64,000 bases of DNA from Streptomyces xiaopingdaonensis (GCF_000262345.1 NZ_AJTQ01000037.1:1-64000); one strand, 5' to 3'; shown: positions 17,140-25,943, counted from the stretch's first letter. Notes: a model not told the origin generated them from the letters alone. Program-made: numbers and translations.

Positions 17140-18941
17140 AGGCCATCATGGTCATGTTCGACAGCCTGAACCGGCACATGCTGCCTCCTTACGGCGCGGA
17201 CTGGGTGCACGCCCCGAACTTCACGCGCCTCGCCGCCCGCTCCACCACGTACGACAACTGCTACGTGGGATCGATGCCCTGCATGCCGGCGCGGCGTGAA
17301 CTGCACACGGGCAGGCACAACTTCCTGCACCGGAGCTGGGGTCCGCTGGAGCCGTTCGACGACTCCATGCCCGAGATGCTGAAGCAGCACGGCGTGTACA
17401 CCCACCTGGTCAGCGACCATCAGCACTACTGGGAGGACGGCGGCGCCACCTACCACGGGCGCTACAACACCTGGGAGTTCTTCCGCGGCCAGGAGGGCGA
17501 TGCCTGGATCGGGCAGGTGGCCGACCCGGTACTGCCGGAGGACCTGCACAGCAACCGCAACGATCTCTGGCGCCAGGACTGGGTGAACCGTGCGCACATG
17601 GACACGGAGGAGAAACACCCGCAGACGCTCACCTTCGATGCGGGCCTGGAATTCCTGCGCGAAAACCGGGCGCAGGACGATTGGTTCGTGCAGATCGAGA
17701 CCTTCGACCCGCACGAACCCTTCTTCACGCACAAGGGCTACAAGGACCTCTACCCGCACGATTACCACGGGCCGCACTTCGACTGGCCGAACTACGCCAA
17801 GGTCACCGAGACCGAGGAAGAAGCCGCCCATGCGCGCTTCGAGTACGCGGCGTTGCTTTCCATGTGCGACAACTCGCTGGGCCGGGTGCTGGACGCGATG
17901 GACGAGTACGACCTGTGGGACGACACCTTGCTGATCGTCTGCACCGACCACGGCTTTCTGCTGGGCGAGAAAGGCTGGTGGGGCAAGCTCGTCCAGCCCT
18001 GGTACAACGAGCTGGCGAACACCCCTCTGTTCGTGTGGGACCCGCGCCGGCCCACGCAGGCGGGCAGCCGCCATTCCGGCCTCGTCCAGACGATCGACAT
18101 CGCCCCGACGCTCCTGGAATTCTTCGGCGTCGACCGCACCCCCGACATGCAGGGCCGCCCTCTGCCCGAAGCGACCGACGACTCCCTGAGCGAGGTACCG
18201 CTGCGCGAATCCGCGCTCTTCGGCATGTTCGGCGGCCACGTCAACATCACCGACGGCCGCTGGGTGTACATGCGTTCCTGCCACGACGCGACCAACCGAC
18301 CCCTCTACGAACACACCCTGATGCCCACACACGGGCGGGGCCGCTTCACTCCGGCCGAGCTGACCGACGCGGAACTCGCCGACCCCTTCGACTTCACCAA
18401 GGGCGTCCGCACGCTGCGGGTCCCCGCCCGGACAGCGCCCGGCTTCGACCCCTTCCGGTTCGGAACGCTGCTGTACGACCTGGCCGACGATCCCCACCAG
18501 GAGCGGCCGGTCGTCGACGACGAAGCGGAGCTTCGCATGATCCGGTTGCTGGTGGAACAGCTCCGGGACACCGATGCCCCAGCGGACCAGTACGAGCGCC
18601 TCGGTCTGCCCCGGAAGCCGGAACAGGTGACCACGGCGCACCTCCAGGCCGCCGCGCACCGTGAACAACCGCACCAGGAAGCGGCGCTGGGCCGGGCGCC
18701 GCGAGCCGACGAGTTCCCCGAGGGCAGGTTGAACCTGCGTACGCCCCTCGCCGTGCTGCTCTCCGACCCGGTGGCCGTCGAGGCGGTGCGCCGTTTCGTG
18801 CCCGGAATCACCGACTCCGAACAGCTGACGGCGCCGGGCGCCATGTCACTGCTCCAACTGGCCGCCGCCACCGGGGAACCCGACCGCGAGCAGTTGACGG
18901 GGTTGGCGAACGAACTCGCACGTCTCTTTCCCGGAAGCTGA
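17136..18941 (+). CDS. Cys-type sulfatase (formylglycine-dependent)
   Basis: A 601-residue type I sulfatase. The signature C-x-P-x-R is present as CMPAR at residues 49-53 followed by RELHTGR; Cys49 would be converted to formylglycine. Asp9 in MVMFDSLN and the IVCTDHGFLLGEKGWWGK segment supply metal and sulfate ligands. There is no signal peptide, so desulfation takes place in the cytosol after import. It would need a formylglycine-generating enzyme, which is not encoded in this window. Four-base overlap with the GH2 gene ties it to glycan breakdown. The C-terminal part (about 480-601) is acidic and helical, and is longer than in minimal family members. Confidence 0.92.
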   Translation: MKAIMVMFDSLNRHMLPPYGADWVHAPNFTRLAARSTTYDNCYVGSMPCMPARRELHTGRHNFLHRSWGPLEPFDDSMPEMLKQHGVYTHLVSDHQHYWEDGGATYHGRYNTWEFFRGQEGDAWIGQVADPVLPEDLHSNRNDLWRQDWVNRAHMDTEEKHPQTLTFDAGLEFLRENRAQDDWFVQIETFDPHEPFFTHKGYKDLYPHDYHGPHFDWPNYAKVTETEEEAAHARFEYAALLSMCDNSLGRVLDAMDEYDLWDDTLLIVCTDHGFLLGEKGWWGKLVQPWYNELANTPLFVWDPRRPTQAGSRHSGLVQTIDIAPTLLEFFGVDRTPDMQGRPLPEATDDSLSEVPLRESALFGMFGGHVNITDGRWVYMRSCHDATNRPLYEHTLMPTHGRGRFTPAELTDAELADPFDFTKGVRTLRVPARTAPGFDPFRFGTLLYDLADDPHQERPVVDDEAELRMIRLLVEQLRDTDAPADQYERLGLPRKPEQVTTAHLQAAAHREQPHQEAALGRAPRADEFPEGRLNLRTPLAVLLSDPVAVEAVRRFVPGITDSEQLTAPGAMSLLQLAAATGEPDREQLTGLANELARLFPGS

Positions 18942-19088
18942 ACAGCACGCCGTCTTCCGGAGGAGGTTGCCGAACGCAGCAAGCCAACCGGGCCGTTGGG
19001 CCGTTGGGTCTCGGGGTGCGGTCGGCAGCGTCCGCAAGTGGCCAGCAACCAATCCGAGTTGGCGTTCTCGCTGATTGCGCTGGCCTCG

Positions 19089-19314
19089 GAGTCGATGCCG
19101 AGCCGTACCGCCGAGGCCGATGGCGAGCGGAAGGCGCTGGCCGAGGGTTTGGAGTCTGACCGTGAGGCACTGGAACGACTCGATGACGACCACTACGGCG
19201 GGATCATCGACCGGGCCACGTGGATGCGGCAGCGCTTCCGCCCGGTCCAGCGCATCCGTTCTCGTCAGCACGACGACCAGCAGCGCCTCGCCCGCATCTC
19301 TCGGGTCGTGACGG
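19089..19314 (+). pseudogene. Remnant of a large serine recombinase (C-terminal piece)
   Basis: In this frame the sequence reads EALERLDDDHYGGIIDRATW then MRQRFRPVQRI, which resembles the coiled-coil and linker region after the zinc domain in phage-type serine recombinases. The catalytic and zinc-binding parts are absent, there is no start codon with a ribosome site, and the sequence runs out around 19314. It is likely the trace of a former mobile element. The rest of the interval 18942-19532 holds no intact gene. Confidence 0.45.
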
Positions 19315-19374
19315 ACGGATCTCGCCGTGTAAGTGCGCACCGCTTCCCACAACGCTGGTCGGGAGCCCGTGGAG

Positions 19375-19518
19375 GCGGTACCGGCCCGGCGTGACACCGA
19401 CGTGCCGAACGAACATGTCCGGGGCCTGCGTGCGCGACCAGCCCACGCGATGGGCAACATCGCGCAGCGACCAACGCCGGGCGATGTTGCCGTGCAGTGC
19501 GTCGCGCACCATCAGAGC
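19375..19518 (-). pseudogene. Remnant of an AraC-type DNA-binding domain
   Basis: The minus strand encodes IARRWSLRDVAHRVGWSRTQ followed by a segment with MFVRHVGVTPGRYR. This follows the AraC C-terminal HTH pattern: first helix-turn-helix with W-x-L-x-x-V-A, then an F-x-x-x-x-G-x-x-P-x-x-Y ending. The sensing domain and most of the first helix pair are missing, and the frame continues into unrelated sequence. Together with the adjacent recombinase piece it marks a deletion scar. Confidence 0.5.
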
Positions 19519-19532
19519 TTCCCAGGCTGCCT

Positions 19533-20306
19533 TCACACTTCCGCACCCATGCTCGCTGCGAGGAACTCCCGCCACGTTCCCGTACCCCGGAGCGCGTCAT
19601 CGTCAGCGAGGTTGTCGCCAGCGCGGTAGGCGCGGCCGATCTTGCCGGGGATGCGCACCGGCAGACTCAGCCGGCGATGGCGACGTGTCTCCTCGTAGAA
19701 GACGTCCGCTAGCTCACGCACGGTCAGTACCTCGGGGCCGACGATGTCGGCGACACGACCCTCGGGATGGCCCAGCGTCACCTCGCACAGACGGCGGGCG
19801 ACCTCTTCGACGGCCACGGGTTCGAAGCGCAGCCCACCGGGCTTCGGCAAGAGCGGCAGCCTGCCCATAGCTCGGATGACGGGCAGTACGAAGTCGTGCA
19901 GCTGCGCGGCCCGGATGATCGTGTACGGCACCCCGGACTCCGCAACGATCTGCTCGGCTGCGGCTTTGGCGTGGAAGTAGCCGATCGGCATCTTGTCGGC
20001 TCCGGTGACCGAGATGAGGATCAGGTGCTTCACACCGGCTGCCTTTGCCGCGTCTGTGAGGTTCTGCGCCGCGGTGTCGTCGCCTTTCGCGCCGCCGGCC
20101 AGGTGGAGGACGACCTCGATGCCGTCCAGTGCCTTGGCCACCCCTTCTCCGGTGACGGTGTCGGCCCGGACGTGGGTGATGCCGGGCCCGTTCTCGCCGA
20201 GATGCCGCGAGAGGACTCGCACCTCCTGTCCGGCTGTTCCTAGCATGGGTACTGCGCGGCTGCCGATGGTGCCGGTTCCACCGGTCACGAGAACAGGTGC
20301 AGTCAT
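19533..20306 (-). CDS. NAD(P)-binding Rossmann protein, NmrA-like atypical SDR
   Basis: A 257-residue protein with the dinucleotide-binding GGTGTIGSR at its N-terminus, a LAGGAKGDDTAA turn and a GYFHAKAAAEQIVAESGVPYTIIRAA segment typical of NmrA/YwnB-like atypical short-chain dehydrogenases. The catalytic Tyr-x-x-x-Lys is replaced, as is common in the group. It is divergent from an ECF41/SigJ-like sigma factor; such sigma factors are often next to oxidoreductases that belong to their regulon. It probably reduces or binds a small metabolite, or acts as a redox sensor. Confidence 0.8.
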   Translation of the reverse strand: MTAPVLVTGGTGTIGSRAVPMLGTAGQEVRVLSRHLGENGPGITHVRADTVTGEGVAKALDGIEVVLHLAGGAKGDDTAAQNLTDAAKAAGVKHLILISVTGADKMPIGYFHAKAAAEQIVAESGVPYTIIRAAQLHDFVLPVIRAMGRLPLLPKPGGLRFEPVAVEEVARRLCEVTLGHPEGRVADIVGPEVLTVRELADVFYEETRRHRRLSLPVRIPGKIGRAYRAGDNLADDDALRGTGTWREFLAASMGAEV

Positions 20307-20319
20307 GGTGTCGTCCTCT

Positions 20320-20346
20320 CGTCACGATCGAGCTGTTTCGTTCGTC
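20320..20346 (+). promoter_or_regulatory. Possible ECF41-type promoter of the sigma factor gene
   Basis: CGTCACG (20320-20326) is followed after exactly 16 bases by CGTC (20343-20346). The consensus reported for ECF41 sigma factors is, as I recall, TGTCACA then about 16 bases then CGTC, so the two end bases of the -35 box differ. The site is 35 bases before the start codon of the sigma gene and would give autoregulation, which is common in this group. It is a short match and could be chance. Confidence 0.4.
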
Positions 20347-20380
20347 GGGCTCACGACGAACGACACCGAGGAGACGTGAC

Positions 20381-21247
20381 ATGACCGAACGAAATATCTT
20401 GGCCCGGCGCTTCGAAGCCGAGCGACCCCGCTTGCACGCCATCGCCACCCGACTCCTCGGATCAGCCGCCGACGCCGACGACGCCGTGCAGGAGGCCTGG
20501 CTGCGTCTGGAACGTAGTGACACGGCAGCGATCGAGAACCTGGCCGCGTGGCTGACCACCGTCATCTCCCGGATCAGCCTCGACATGCTCAGGGCACCGA
20601 GACGTACACGAGAGCACTGCTGGCAGGCCGAGACGTGGCGCGACGAGCCCATCGCCATCGAAGCGGACCCTGCCGATCTGATCGCACGGAGCGACCGGAT
20701 CAGCGCCGCACTCCTCACCCTTCTCGAACTCTTGAGCCCGGCCGAGCGGATCGCCTTCGTACTCCACGACGTGTTCGGACAATCCTTCACCGAGGTCGCC
20801 GCAGTGCTCGATCGCTCTCCCGAAGCAGCACGACAACTCGCTTCACGAGCACGACGCCGTCTCCGAGGAGCTGAGGCGCCCGCACGTCCCGGACGCGCTC
20901 GGGGACGCCGCATCATTGACGCCTGGCTCACTGCCGCCCAAGACGGCGATCTCACAGAACTGTTGGCGCTCCTCGATGACGGCGCAGTCCTGCACGCCGA
21001 CTACGGCAACTCGACCCAGACCATTACCGGAGCCCGAGCCATCGCCGCGCAAGCAGTGGTATCGGGCCGTCTGGCTGAACACTCGACGCCCATCCTCATC
21101 GATGGTCGCCCCGGCGTCGCCGCCATCATGAATGGTCGGGTCGTCTCGATCATGGCGTTCGACATCGACGGCGACCGGATCACCGGACTCAGCGTTCTAG
21201 CCGATCGGGAGCGTCTCCCGGACCTCAACGCCGTCCTGGAGGTATAG
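20381..21247 (+). CDS. ECF41/SigJ-like RNA polymerase sigma factor with SnoaL-like C-terminal domain
   Basis: A 288-residue sigma factor, longer than ordinary ECF sigma factors. Region 2 (about 8-75; LLGSAADADDAVQEAWLRL) and region 4 (about 110-165; LSPAERIAFVLHDVFGQSFTEVAAVLDRSPEAAR) are followed by an NTF2/SnoaL-like domain (about 175-285) with a DGRPG motif near residue 246, in place of the DGPGG-type motif of the group. That domain contacts the core sigma and sets activity in place of an anti-sigma factor. GAGGAG lies seven bases before ATG 20381. It is divergent from the NAD(P)-binding protein, its likely target. Confidence 0.9.
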   Translation: MTERNILARRFEAERPRLHAIATRLLGSAADADDAVQEAWLRLERSDTAAIENLAAWLTTVISRISLDMLRAPRRTREHCWQAETWRDEPIAIEADPADLIARSDRISAALLTLLELLSPAERIAFVLHDVFGQSFTEVAAVLDRSPEAARQLASRARRRLRGAEAPARPGRARGRRIIDAWLTAAQDGDLTELLALLDDGAVLHADYGNSTQTITGARAIAAQAVVSGRLAEHSTPILIDGRPGVAAIMNGRVVSIMAFDIDGDRITGLSVLADRERLPDLNAVLEV

Positions 21248-21364
21248 ACGCCGAGCGACATTCCATGACCGCGGAAGAACAGCAGCGACCCGTGCTGTCG
21301 GAGGCGATGAGCGCGGCGGGTGTGTACGTCGGTATCGTCGGCGACCCTGTCGTCGCCGACGAGC

Positions 21365-21589
21365 GGGGATCTGGTCGACGAAGTTGGCGAAGCCGAGGTG
21401 GTTGGGCCCCAGCAGGGCCATGCCCAATTTCTCCGCATGGGCCACGAGTTCGGCTTGCGCTGCGCGCCCCTCCGGGCCGGCCTCCCCGTAACCCGACGAG
21501 ACGAGCACGGCGTTGCCGGTCCCGGCAGCGGCGGCGTCCGACATCGCCTCCAGCGTCCCCGCCTGCGGAACCAGGAGCACGTGAAGGGA
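21365..21589 (-). pseudogene. Remnant of an acyl-CoA synthetase (ADP-forming) CoA-binding domain
   Basis: The minus strand reads a stretch with SSGYGEAGPEGRAAQAELVA and LGMALLGPNHLGFANF. This matches the second half of the CoA-binding/ligase-CoA fold of ADP-forming acetyl-CoA synthetases, where SSGFxExG and LGPNCxG are conserved. The flanks in all frames are unrelated, so both the N-terminal Rossmann part and the ATP-grasp part are lost. No functional start is visible. The interval 21248-21734 contains no other gene. Confidence 0.6.
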
Positions 21590-21734
21590 GGGCGGGCTGC
21601 GCCCGGTTGCGCACCGAACCCCGTCCGGGGACGGCGCTCCTGAGGAGTCGGCCAACGTGCGGGGCGGATCGAAGAACGAACGCGGCCACCTCCGGAACAG
21701 AGATGGCCGCGTGAGGAGCGCGCACGGTGCGGCG

Positions 21735-22727
21735 TCACCCGCCGTCTGCGAACAGCTCCGGATGTGCGCGCGCCCATGCGACGTACTCGGCGACCTGTTC
21801 GTTCAGCGGGGCCGGCTGCCAGGCCAGGTCGCGCTGTGCCCGGTCGGCGGCGTAGATGCCGTCCTTGCCGGTCTCGGCGTCCGGGGCCATGTCGGCGTCC
21901 GCCGTCTCCGGCGGGGCTTGGTCGCACTCGACGCCGAAGAGCGCCAGGAGGTCGGGGACGCTGGTCCGGGTGCCGCTTGCGAGGTTGTAGGTTCCCCGTG
22001 CCGTGCCCCGACCGCGGGCGAGCAGGTGCAGTGCCCGCGCGGCTTCGGTCGCGCCGAGCCAGTCACCGCCCGCCCGGAGCGTGCGCTCGGTGAGCCTGAC
22101 GGGCCGGCGGCGCACCGCTGCCGAGGCGAGGTGGTACGGCAGCGACATGACGGCGCGGCCCGAGCTCGGCCGCTCCATGGGGCCGAACATCTTGGTCAGG
22201 CGCGCCACCGGCACGTCGAGGTCGTAGAGCTCACCGAACCGTCTCGCGACGAGCTCGGCGGCGACCTTGCTGACGCCGTACATCTCGTCGGGCTCCGTCG
22301 CGGAGTCCTCGGTCAGCAGCCGCTGCGACGAACCCCCGTACACGGCACCGCTGCTGACGAGGAGGACGCGACGCACGCTCTCGGCACGCCGCGCGGCGTC
22401 GAGCACCGCCGTCGTCCCTCCGACGTTGACCCGGACGAATCGGGCGGGGTCCCGTTGCTCGCTCGTTGCGTCGTGGGTGACGGTGGCCCCGTGCACCACC
22501 ACGTCCGGCGCCGCTTTCGTGAGCGTCTCCGAGAGCGCCGCGCTGTCGGAGACGTCGGCCCGGGTGTAGTGCACGCGTTCCTCGTGCCCGGCGAGGAAAC
22601 CGGTGAGGACGCCGTCGGGCGGATGCAGGTCGACGGCGGTGACGACGGCGTCGGGCTCCGATGTGAGCAGCTGTTTGACGAGGACGCTCATGACGAAGCC
22701 CCCGGCGCCGGTGACCAGGTAGTGCAT
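21735..22727 (-). CDS. NAD-dependent epimerase/dehydratase family protein
   Basis: A 330-residue extended short-chain dehydrogenase. GAGGFVMS near the N-terminus is the NAD-binding turn, with Val-Met replacing the common Ile-Gly. Later landmarks are VHGATVTHD, LLVSSGAVYGG and YGVSKVAAE, where Tyr-x-x-x-Lys is the catalytic pair. The start at 22727 is two bases beyond the upstream ATPase stop, so this is the last gene of the ECF-transporter operon. Relatives include UDP-sugar epimerases and sugar-acid dehydrogenases; the latter (uronate or erythronate dehydrogenase-like) fits a catabolic operon, but the substrate is not readable. Confidence 0.85.
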   Translation of the reverse strand: MHYLVTGAGGFVMSVLVKQLLTSEPDAVVTAVDLHPPDGVLTGFLAGHEERVHYTRADVSDSAALSETLTKAAPDVVVHGATVTHDATSEQRDPARFVRVNVGGTTAVLDAARRAESVRRVLLVSSGAVYGGSSQRLLTEDSATEPDEMYGVSKVAAELVARRFGELYDLDVPVARLTKMFGPMERPSSGRAVMSLPYHLASAAVRRRPVRLTERTLRAGGDWLGATEAARALHLLARGRGTARGTYNLASGTRTSVPDLLALFGVECDQAPPETADADMAPDAETGKDGIYAADRAQRDLAWQPAPLNEQVAEYVAWARAHPELFADGG

Positions 22728-22729
22728 GT

Positions 22730-23617
22730 TCAGTGGACCTTGTCGTCGTGGGTCGGGGATGCGTCGGGTGACGGTGCTGCGGTGCGGCTCTCGCTCATCG
22801 CGCGGACCGCGTCGTCGACCGTCAGGATGCCGGGGAGGCCGAGTTCCGCGGCGAGCACCGCCGCCTGCGGAGGCCGGATGTTGCTCTCCTGGATGACCTC
22901 GCGCTGCGAGAAGACCTCGGCCGGCGAGCCGTCGGTCAGGACGCGGCCCTGGCGCATGGCGACGACGCGGGTGGCGTACTCGGCGACCAGTGCCATGTCG
23001 TGGGAGATGATGACGATCGTCCGGCCACGGGCGTGGTGGTGGGCGAGGGCGTCGAGGATCTTGCGCGACTCCGCCCGGTCCTGTCCGGTGGTGGGTTCGT
23101 CGACGACGGCGACGTCGCACCCCATGATCAGGGTCGAGGCGATGGCGAGCCGCTGGCGCTCGCCCCGGGAGAGGTGGATCGGGTTGGTCTCCTCGTGCCC
23201 CGCCAGGCCCACCAACTCCAGGGAGTCGCTTACCTCCTGGGCGAGTTCCGCGGGGTCGGCGCCGAGGTTGCGCGGCCCGTACTCGAGCTCCTCGCGGCAG
23301 GTGTCGTGGAAGATCTGCCGGTCCGGGTTCTGGAAGACGTACCCCACGGTTGCGGCGAGATGGTGCAGCCGTGTGCCGCGGGTGTCCACCGTGGTGCCGT
23401 CCTTGGTGCGCAGCCGGACCGCACCGTGGGAGTTCGTCGGCCGGAGCAGGCCGTTGAAGTGCTTGGCGAGGGTCGTCTTGCCCGAGCCGTTCCTGCCGAT
23501 GATCGCGACGAACTCGCCCCGGCCGATCGCCAGATCGACTCCGGCCAGAGCCGTTGCGTCTCGGCCGTAGCGGTGCTCGACGCCGACCATCTCGATGACG
23601 TTCTCCGAGTGGTTCAT
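22730..23617 (-). CDS. ECF transporter ATP-binding protein (second ATPase)
   Basis: A 295-residue ABC ATPase. Walker A is GRNGSGKTT, the Q-loop lies in GYVFQNPDRQIF (the FQNPD form is typical of EcfA), the signature is LSRGERQRLA, and Walker B is VAVVDEPTT. A C-terminal extension of about 70 residues follows HisSH (IISHD). It overlaps the first ATPase by four bases (ATGA) and forms a likely EcfA/EcfA' heterodimer that energises the T and S components encoded upstream. Confidence 0.92.
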   Translation of the reverse strand: MNHSENVIEMVGVEHRYGRDATALAGVDLAIGRGEFVAIIGRNGSGKTTLAKHFNGLLRPTNSHGAVRLRTKDGTTVDTRGTRLHHLAATVGYVFQNPDRQIFHDTCREELEYGPRNLGADPAELAQEVSDSLELVGLAGHEETNPIHLSRGERQRLAIASTLIMGCDVAVVDEPTTGQDRAESRKILDALAHHHARGRTIVIISHDMALVAEYATRVVAMRQGRVLTDGSPAEVFSQREVIQESNIRPPQAAVLAAELGLPGILTVDDAVRAMSESRTAAPSPDASPTHDDKVH

Positions 23618-24480
23618 GAGCGGTTCCTGTCACTGTGCGGTTCGTTCGCCATCGTCTGCCAGGCGGTCACCGCCTGCGGGACGGAGAGCGGAACCTCGGC
23701 GTCCCAGTGCCCCCGCTCCTTCAACCGCAGGGCGATGTCGAGTACTTGGGGCCGGTCCGGTGCCGTCGGGCCCGTGAGCACGTCGCGGGGGCTGCCGGCC
23801 GCTTCGACGCGGCCGTGCCGCAGGACGAGGAGGCGGTCGGCGTAGACGGCCAGCTCCTCGACCTTGTGCTCGACGAGGAGGACGGTGACGCCCTCGCCCG
23901 CGAGCACGCGGATGGCGTCCATGACGCTCTCGGTGCCTGCCGGGTCGAGTTCGGACGTCGGCTCGTCGAGGAGCATGATCCGCGGGTTGAGGCAGAAGAT
24001 CGACGCGACGACGACGCGCTGCTTCTCCCCGCCCGACAGGGCGTGCGTGAACCGGTCGAGGAGGCCGCCGATGTCGAAGAGTTCGCAGGCCCGCTCCAGG
24101 CGGCGTTCGATCTCCGGTACCGGCGTCCCACGGTTCTCCATGCCCCAGACGAGCTCTTCGCGCACCACGGTGTTGACGAGCTGCACCTCCGGGTCCTGCA
24201 TGACGAGGCCGATGCTCTCGGTGATCTCGGAGAGGCCGGCGATCTCCGAGAGCGGACGCCCGAAGAGGTATATCTCGCCGCGCATACCGGCGCCGTCCTC
24301 GTGACGGGGGATGACGCCGGACAGGCACTGCATGAGGGTCGACTTCCCTGCGCCTGTCGGACCGAGGATGCCCAGGATCTCCCCGGGAGCGACCTCGAAG
24401 TCGACCTCGTCGAGCGCGCGTTGGTCGGCCCCCTCGTAGCGGACGGACAGGCCGGAGACTGCCAGTGCTGGTGCAGTCAT
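23614..24480 (-). CDS. ECF transporter ATP-binding protein (first ATPase)
   Basis: A 288-residue ABC ATPase. The start at 24480 (MTAPALAV) is preferred over a longer form because the gene before ends two bases away and AAGGGG is close. Walker A is GPTGAGKST, the Q-loop is GLVMQDPEVQLV (the MQDPE form of EcfA), the signature is LSGGEKQRVV, and Walker B is IMLLDEPTSELD, followed by LVEHKVEE with the switch His. It pairs with the second ATPase and is translationally linked to both neighbours. Confidence 0.92.
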   Translation of the reverse strand: MTAPALAVSGLSVRYEGADQRALDEVDFEVAPGEILGILGPTGAGKSTLMQCLSGVIPRHEDGAGMRGEIYLFGRPLSEIAGLSEITESIGLVMQDPEVQLVNTVVREELVWGMENRGTPVPEIERRLERACELFDIGGLLDRFTHALSGGEKQRVVVASIFCLNPRIMLLDEPTSELDPAGTESVMDAIRVLAGEGVTVLLVEHKVEELAVYADRLLVLRHGRVEAAGSPRDVLTGPTAPDRPQVLDIALRLKERGHWDAEVPLSVPQAVTAWQTMANEPHSDRNRS

Positions 24481-24482
24481 GT

Positions 24483-25280
24483 TCACGCCCCTTCGGTGAA
24501 TGGTGCGGGGAGCTGCCACTGCATGACCAGGAGCGCGGCGGCCACGAGGACCACGCCGGCGATCAGCAAGGCGTCAGCCGCCCGGAAGGAAGTCGTCCGG
24601 TAGAAGGTCCGCCGCCCCGGCAGGCTGTAGCCGCGCAGCTCCATCGACAGAGCGATGTCACTGCTGCGCTTCATGGATCCGGCGAGCATCGGAAAGAGCA
24701 TCCGGACGATCGCGCGACCGCGCCGGATCGGGTGCCGCGAGCTGGTCTCCGCCGACCCGCGCACCGCCATGGCGGTGAGCAGGGTCCGCGCCTCGTCCTG
24801 CAGCAGCGGCAGGAAGCGGAAGGCGAAGCTCGTCAGGTAGGCGAACTTGTAGGGCAGCCCTGCCTTGTTGAGCGCGAGCGCGATGTCCGACGGGCTCGTC
24901 GTCACCGAGAATCCGTAGAAGCAGATCCCCATGGCGAACAGGCGCATGCCGATGCCCAATCCGAGCAGCACACCCTCCCGCGAGAGGGAGACCCCTGCGA
25001 CGGTGGCCAGCGCCGGTCCTCCTTGGACGAGCGCCTGCAACAGCGTGAGCAGCAGGATCAGCGGGATGATGAGGAGCAGCGCCTTGGCGTAGGACGCCGG
25101 CGTGATGCGTGCGGAAGCGGCGAGCCCGACGACGACCACGGCGGTCAGCACGACGAGCACGTCGATGCGCGTCGTCATCAGTGCCAGGACGAGGACGACG
25201 AGGATGGCGGCGATCTTCGCCCGGGCGTCCGCGCGGTGGAGGAACGTCCCTCCCGGCTGATAGAGCATCGTTCCACTCAT
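24483..25280 (-). CDS. ECF transporter transmembrane component EcfT (CbiQ-like)
   Basis: A 265-residue membrane protein with about five to six hydrophobic spans and a long cytosolic helical hairpin. The two Ala-Arg-Gly-type coupling motifs that bind the ATPases are visible as AMAVRGS (about residue 170) and SMELRGY (about residue 214). This is the scaffold linking the substrate-specific S component to the two ATPases. It lies between the S-component gene (30 bases upstream) and the first ATPase (two bases downstream). Confidence 0.9.
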   Translation of the reverse strand: MSGTMLYQPGGTFLHRADARAKIAAILVVLVLALMTTRIDVLVVLTAVVVVGLAASARITPASYAKALLLIIPLILLLTLLQALVQGGPALATVAGVSLSREGVLLGLGIGMRLFAMGICFYGFSVTTSPSDIALALNKAGLPYKFAYLTSFAFRFLPLLQDEARTLLTAMAVRGSAETSSRHPIRRGRAIVRMLFPMLAGSMKRSSDIALSMELRGYSLPGRRTFYRTTSFRAADALLIAGVVLVAAALLVMQWQLPAPFTEGA

Positions 25281-25310
25281 CGGGGGTTCCCCTTGGTTCG
25301 TGTGGACCGG

Positions 25311-25943
25311 TCAGACGGCATCGGCGGCCGCCTTGAGGTCGCGTTGCTTCTTGACGAGTCCGGTGTTGACCAGCCGGCGCATGATCCCGTAGGTGATGAA
25401 CGAGCCGAGGAGGTAGCACGGCTGGACGACGAGGACTTGACCGGTGATGAAGTCCCAGGGCAGGTGCAGGATGACGCGGTTGCCGAGGCCGAACATGAGG
25501 GCGTCGCACACGCCGCCGATCTGTCCGATGAGAACGACCTGCCACAGCTTCAGGCCCTTGTCCCGCGACTTCATCAGCCACACCAGCAGCGCGACGGGGA
25601 CCGTGTGCGCGGCGTTGGTGAGGAAGAGGAAGGGCGCCATCGGCTGGGAGGCCGTCAGGTTGGAGATGATCGGGTTGATCCACGCGGTGATCAGGGCCCC
25701 GGTGAGGCCGTAGAACGCCGCGGAAGGCACCCAGATCGCGCAGACGACGATCGCCGACACGATCGGAATGCTGCCGCCGGTCAGGGCGAGGTCGAGGCGC
25801 TCGGTGATCTGGTTGATCACCGCCATGGTGAGTCCCAGGAAGACGCACGTGATGATGGTGCGGGTGTCTCGGGGAAGTAGTCGGAACTTCCAATTGGGGA
25901 GTCTCGCCCACCACTTCGCCGACGCCGCTTGTTTCGTTGCCAT
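25311..25943 (-). CDS. ECF transporter substrate-specificity component (S component)
   Basis: A 210-residue membrane protein of about six spans, preceded by AGAGGAAAG. Small size, lack of ATPase motifs and position directly before ecfT identify it as the S component. The N-terminus keeps a basic amphipathic start and no clear signature of BioY, ThiT, RibU or CbiM, and no vitamin riboswitch is seen. The operon partners are a sialidase-like enzyme and an epimerase, so the ligand may be a small sugar-like or amide compound and not a vitamin. That is inference from context only. Confidence 0.82.
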   Translation of the reverse strand: MATKQAASAKWWARLPNWKFRLLPRDTRTIITCVFLGLTMAVINQITERLDLALTGGSIPIVSAIVVCAIWVPSAAFYGLTGALITAWINPIISNLTASQPMAPFLFLTNAAHTVPVALLVWLMKSRDKGLKLWQVVLIGQIGGVCDALMFGLGNRVILHLPWDFITGQVLVVQPCYLLGSFITYGIMRRLVNTGLVKKQRDLKAAADAV

